Part shown: positions 62,901 through 64,000 of the stretch, piece after piece
How the letters are laid out: each line of letters starts with the position of its first letter
How positions within the stretch are numbered: position 1 is the stretch's first letter
Assembly: GCA_021108215.1 (NCBI GenBank)
Contig: JAIORK010000049.1
Coordinates: 1-64,000 of the forward strand
Reading direction: 5' to 3'
DNA length: 64,000 nt
Origin: a bacterium
GTDB lineage: Bacteria > Oederibacteriota > JAAXVQ01 > JAUVAV01
Made by a program: the position numbers and the translations under genes
The notes under the pieces: model-generated
Told to the model about the DNA's origin: nothing
The model's database searches: none
The model's input: only the letters and a program-made list of their open reading frames with translations

Positions 62901-64000
62901 TCAACAAAAGGTGCTTTGTGGCGCTGGGCAATATAAAGATAATCAAGCGGTCCGGTTTGCACACTTTGTTCGTAAATTAAATTGTTTTTTTTGTCCTGTT
63001 TGGTTTTTAGTCCCTTGACTTGAAATGTCAGGGCACGATGTTTTTCAGCACCATCTTTTGTGGTCTTCCAATAACGCGCAGCAGAACCGCCATACATCCC
63101 GCTGCGGCGCAGGCTTCTGTACCACTGGGTTCCCCGTTCGTCGGTGCGGGTGGAATAAATATTAAGTCCGGTAAAAGGAGTGTTGTTTTTAATCGCATCA
63201 AAAATAATACTATAAACCTGAAGCGGGTCCTGCGTTCCCAAAAGCCGCCGGGTATAATCAAAAAGCATGTAAACCGCCGGATTGATGCCTTGAAGCTGGC
63301 GGGTACGCTGGTGGTAAGAACTTAGTTCCGCCACAGTTTTAGAGATCAATGTGCTGCCGGCTTCCGTCAATGCATCTCCCTGGATTTCAGTCAACGTGGC
63401 AATGCCGGTTTCAACAGCCTGGTTCACTGCGAGAACTTCAATACTCCGGATGTTTTCAAGCGCATTGTCCGCCAGTTGTCGGATCATTTCAGAGGTTGCT
63501 GAAATTTCGTCAGGCGACAAATTCTGAAGTGTTTCCAACCAGTTCATCGCAGAGGACAGCATGCTATGGACTTCGTTCGTTGTTTGCGCTTGATTAAGCC
63601 GGCGGGAATAATCCGACACCAATGATTCCCGGTTTGTGGTATTCAGCGGAATATCCAAAACCGGAAGTTTGTCCGCCAAAGTGGTTCTGTGAACGAATCT
63701 GACTTCAGATGTCTGGAAAGCTTTCAACCAGCCGGACAGGCGCTTGAAATCGGCAGTGTCCTGAGCACCGCGTGCTTCAAGCGTGTGGAGTAGATCGGAG
63801 AATTCTTGGGAAACCGTGTGGAACAATTCTTTTCCCTGAAATACGATTGCGCTTAGTTCCTGGGAAACCGGGCGTCTTCCCTGGACCTGGGGCCACTCCT
63901 GTGTGAGTGTTTCCAGACGTTCAACCCTCTGATAAGCTTCGGCTGCCTGTTGCGAAACCCTCTGAAGCAGCTCGATTTCTTCGGGCGGCAATTCGCGGTT
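56936..64000 (-). CDS. Giant GAF/kinase-like membrane protein (5' end outside the window)
   Basis: At least 2354 residues; the frame stays open to the window edge, so the start is not seen. Counting from the edge: helical sequence, a GAF-like domain (about 247-475; YSIIFDAIKNN...ILHIPIYDAQRHLRGMLLINN), long helical regions, one clear transmembrane helix (about 1178-1199, SGILFGVVILAGLGVAAL) followed by a second hydrophobic stretch, and a protein-kinase-like domain (about 1262-1476). The remaining 870 residues are largely helical, with no domain I can name. It ends in Arg-rich sequence (KQRRRRLFRTAAQAA). A membrane-bound sensor or scaffold is plausible. It is convergent with argJ. Confidence 0.8.
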   Translation of the reverse strand, partial: NRELPPEEIELLQRVSQQAAEAYQRVERLETLTQEWPQVQGRRPVSQELSAIVFQGKELFHTVSQEFSDLLHTLEARGAQDTADFKRLSGWLKAFQTSEVRFVHRTTLADKLPVLDIPLNTTNRESLVSDYSRRLNQAQTTNEVHSMLSSAMNWLETLQNLSPDEISATSEMIRQLADNALENIRSIEVLAVNQAVETGIATLTEIQGDALTEAGSTLISKTVAELSSYHQRTRQLQGINPAVYMLFDYTRRLLGTQDPLQVYSIIFDAIKNNTPFTGLNIYSTRTDERGTQWYRSLRRSGMYGGSAARYWKTTKDGAEKHRALTFQVKGLKTKQDKKNNLIYEQSVQTGPLDYLYIAQRHKAPFVDKRELLRDIVRHSSRPLPARLRTVSETVALGMPRFLAATAVWILTLVRPGSVRRVDTILHIPIYDAQRHLRGMLLINNWRNEQPVFKTDDEKNVLLNNLGLLIQQAEGSFSSVRQHAALRQSGEEFELVADELIGDLNRVMAMYSGNLSELLNKDNFLMTLADQLKDAERITDPQAEQLVKLIAMLTAWPERSSALLEKITGFQKRLDTQRRTLQTNISQRIKKLEARSDLAHNQFVKHDEQKIIIELNRILGNAKTVQAVQTAAENALQSAGNNQQLRNLILLQIQLAFERTMDMTLTLTEHQNLQENLQEINRTFTLFLADIQAGFFLISQAPHLIQEGLIDAPRGQTDDVIQAFNQMMAVYRQMGLFVSNMQRILNARVQTLNGDAAYLPTFVPAGENQYRVLSQAITSKAPQLELERILTYGLLRTGLPEFEHLHEFRGNEEAAGIFTRNVVNTLYRLKTGVWRNILRLRQTPGLGGKLGIRHMLQSRRLYQQVQNDGHGQLLWLLSLILMDGRAISRLSSNQRQLGSHLARSIITRYNQETGQQLDADLAAKIFRHYHLMDSYFKKEVTHKTVKNTLDEYKKNELSLLSLVSIVVMMNTDRDGFPTASRANRLFNEFGDWPRYLAWSQSQIQTPEQEAVNRIMAWARPEGQGMTRDEQDARLLQINQNLDAWVSPKQKEAFMQWLGTANFSNAYENFSRLSEPALAKFLYISWQLSQTTKTTEFVIEVSGTSGQLQKTLDVFEEKTAWFDQKIRKFSRALREKRPVTFENFVIQKVATNGLSQLVISVRGIATDETAGVQTRSRLSRFMTVSGILFGVVILAGLGVAALNLSSGLTLDSLQFQNAFSPFLLLMTGSLSSRFPVVNRLRQRIIAVIPISVSNQVAAWFGHSDVLPVTELAAVTILEKLNVGSMSNVYRAEYQGKIAVFIRHHSLDEQDTLKYRGDTYSAKDIKEIEGGITERASHYHAFRGIMFQGHPVAPQALTLVRNDRGQVVGYLSELVPGGNLYDLLQKGAVRSEQFDEIRDQLMAQLKILHDNRLVHGDPRLENVLVAFTPDGKPIARWIDFEPARDDWSAAKDMECFNDHFLVDAHMLMTPEHIAEFRTRQITLASVQRWHAFADDHSETLTTIRRLARTLNKSLASHQAPDTLTDSVTQYFRTLSSLGLKEKRFRTHEDFTELYIELKKGHMPFSAALKRFVAQQASSDLSTASEACLTALQLFLQDWERYAALQTDSSQSQQWNRDIAAALKKASIITPQRAGLSFRAGMTRQARLFQKFMLSLLFNSDRSLAGNLRVRFPLEGLHTLIQTAIQFSKGMIVLLWAGRVPDSTVTVDPANPDLISLLKENAVPDAATASAFTRRFGIAIEPVAVLPLSELNIDFSKKAGLLFRQGGMYQEQAVDQKPVIYLPDTLLQQLMRGKPKEGIFRRGIWRINLFLLSLLINYQSSRYYAETTVNDLQLAVTRENRDAVEYLSSSTGLLNLRGNPMANDVYSRQRSNQFAFSVFDILKLTQAYLHEGQALLGQKTLPALDQFLTRLVDVRSQGAEPSIATIADLIAHAKTISPLSIEGIWQSVAQESQSLEDDVRQMVLTDLIASMIESRSLIAAATPGRQPATHPLGTHEQLYVPSMPGTFRTVIAMLDSLETELSKSGKSGTNQLRHRIAVLKEILSLTGMNRSGTLSALTPELGEILLGETLYYTAREGTQLLDLGEDLDTHRMGLTTGRVVTSQRNGVRTTTREIIELSAPDLTGLTLQKSDQDLIQEGIIAQHYQGHQETRISFQAKRLNPALRVLLIISAILPSSRAKQFLHSRVQKTDPMGYLRRITAPLIESPFKTVLTNGASPVGQAYLRWVDNPTRMHERNFLRAMIRVLKSQRNELNILQELADPGQIAILSEQHLNSVVSFLELTRELAGMQPMAAGDWQIQVRGVRSKKIMLPGLLAKPGNMGTWGALLDVLNHFDSINIHTDIFKQRRRRLFRTAAQAA
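59570..60215 (-). other. Protein-kinase-like domain in the giant minus-strand gene
   Basis: LEKLNVGSMSNVYRAEYQGK is a glycine-loop segment, and the VAIK position reads VFIRHH, so the usual Lys appears to be Arg. ELVPGGNLYDLL matches the hinge region. LVHGDPRLENVLV (59737-59772) is the catalytic loop with HGD and the metal-binding Asn. WIDFEPAR replaces DFG. HGD and DFE are usual in Bud32, RIO and aminoglycoside-kinase-like families. It may be an atypical kinase or a pseudokinase. Confidence 0.7.
62575..63260 (-). other. GAF-like domain in the giant minus-strand gene
   Basis: DPLQVYSIIFDAIKNNTPF leads to a sheet with NIYSTR, then, after an insertion, ILHIPIYDAQRHLRGMLLINNWRNEQPVF and DDEKNVLLNNLGLLIQQA. 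This is the usual GAF order: opening helix, strands, the V.G.L.v pair, then the closing helix. The long insertion and the lack of a known ligand motif limit the call. Confidence 0.45.

Noticed and set aside
1..64000. tRNA or rRNA genes
   Set aside because: No cloverleaf-like or rRNA-like sequence was found by eye in any gap; a covariance-model scan (tRNAscan-SE, Infernal) would be decisive.

Overview
The window looks like a chromosomal segment of a Gram-negative-type, motile or chemosensory bacterium. It carries an outer-membrane beta-barrel protein, a phosphatidylethanolamine pathway (psd, pssA), PilZ proteins, a chemoreceptor and a direct GlnRS. Its most striking content is three giant genes: a 7214-residue and a 3196-residue exported protein read rightward at the left end, and a protein of more than 2350 residues read leftward that runs off the right edge. 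Giant RHS/YD-like proteins, Thr-Pro-rich linkers before FlgD-like C-terminal domains, and dispersed palindromic repeats are seen in candidate phyla such as Omnitrophota and its neighbours. I see no rRNA or other decisive marker, so that placement is a low-confidence inference.

Layout. Positions 1-268 hold a terminator of an upstream gene and the promoter and leader of giant gene 1. Giant gene 1 (269-21913) encodes a signal peptide, YD-like repeats, three DUF4214 units, several hydrophobic blocks, a long Lys/Glu-rich helical region and, near residue 5400, a SecA-like motor ATPase core. Giant gene 2 (22411-32001) encodes a secreted protein built on 34 tandem 53-residue repeats that are themselves arranged in nine-unit super-repeats. 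A two-way terminator separates it from a convergent outer-membrane barrel gene.

Positions 33 to 50 kb form an ordinary accessory-like region of short operons. They include an ICMT-like methyltransferase, a methyltransferase/GT2/EFR1 set coupled by 4-base overlaps, a four-helix membrane protein, three PilZ proteins, a GyrI-like effector-binding protein, GlnRS with a small partner, a flavodoxin-fold oxidoreductase, an HPP membrane protein, a thioesterase, a decayed CoA-disulfide reductase/rhodanese gene, a chemoreceptor and a secreted protein with a FlgD-like tail. Several gaps hold copies of one composite hairpin repeat family, and one gap holds a MITE-like element.

Positions 50 to 56 kb form a housekeeping run: yebC, an unknown gene, psd, pssA, thrS and argJ. 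After a 0.7 kb AT-rich gap, the third giant gene (minus strand, partial) combines a GAF-like region, a transmembrane helix and a protein-kinase-like domain with an HGD catalytic loop.

The best candidate for something undescribed is the giant-protein set, in particular the SecA-like ATPase fused inside an exported RHS-like giant and lying next to the repeat giant with near-identical promoter and ribosome-binding-site architecture. No tRNA, rRNA or CRISPR array was seen.
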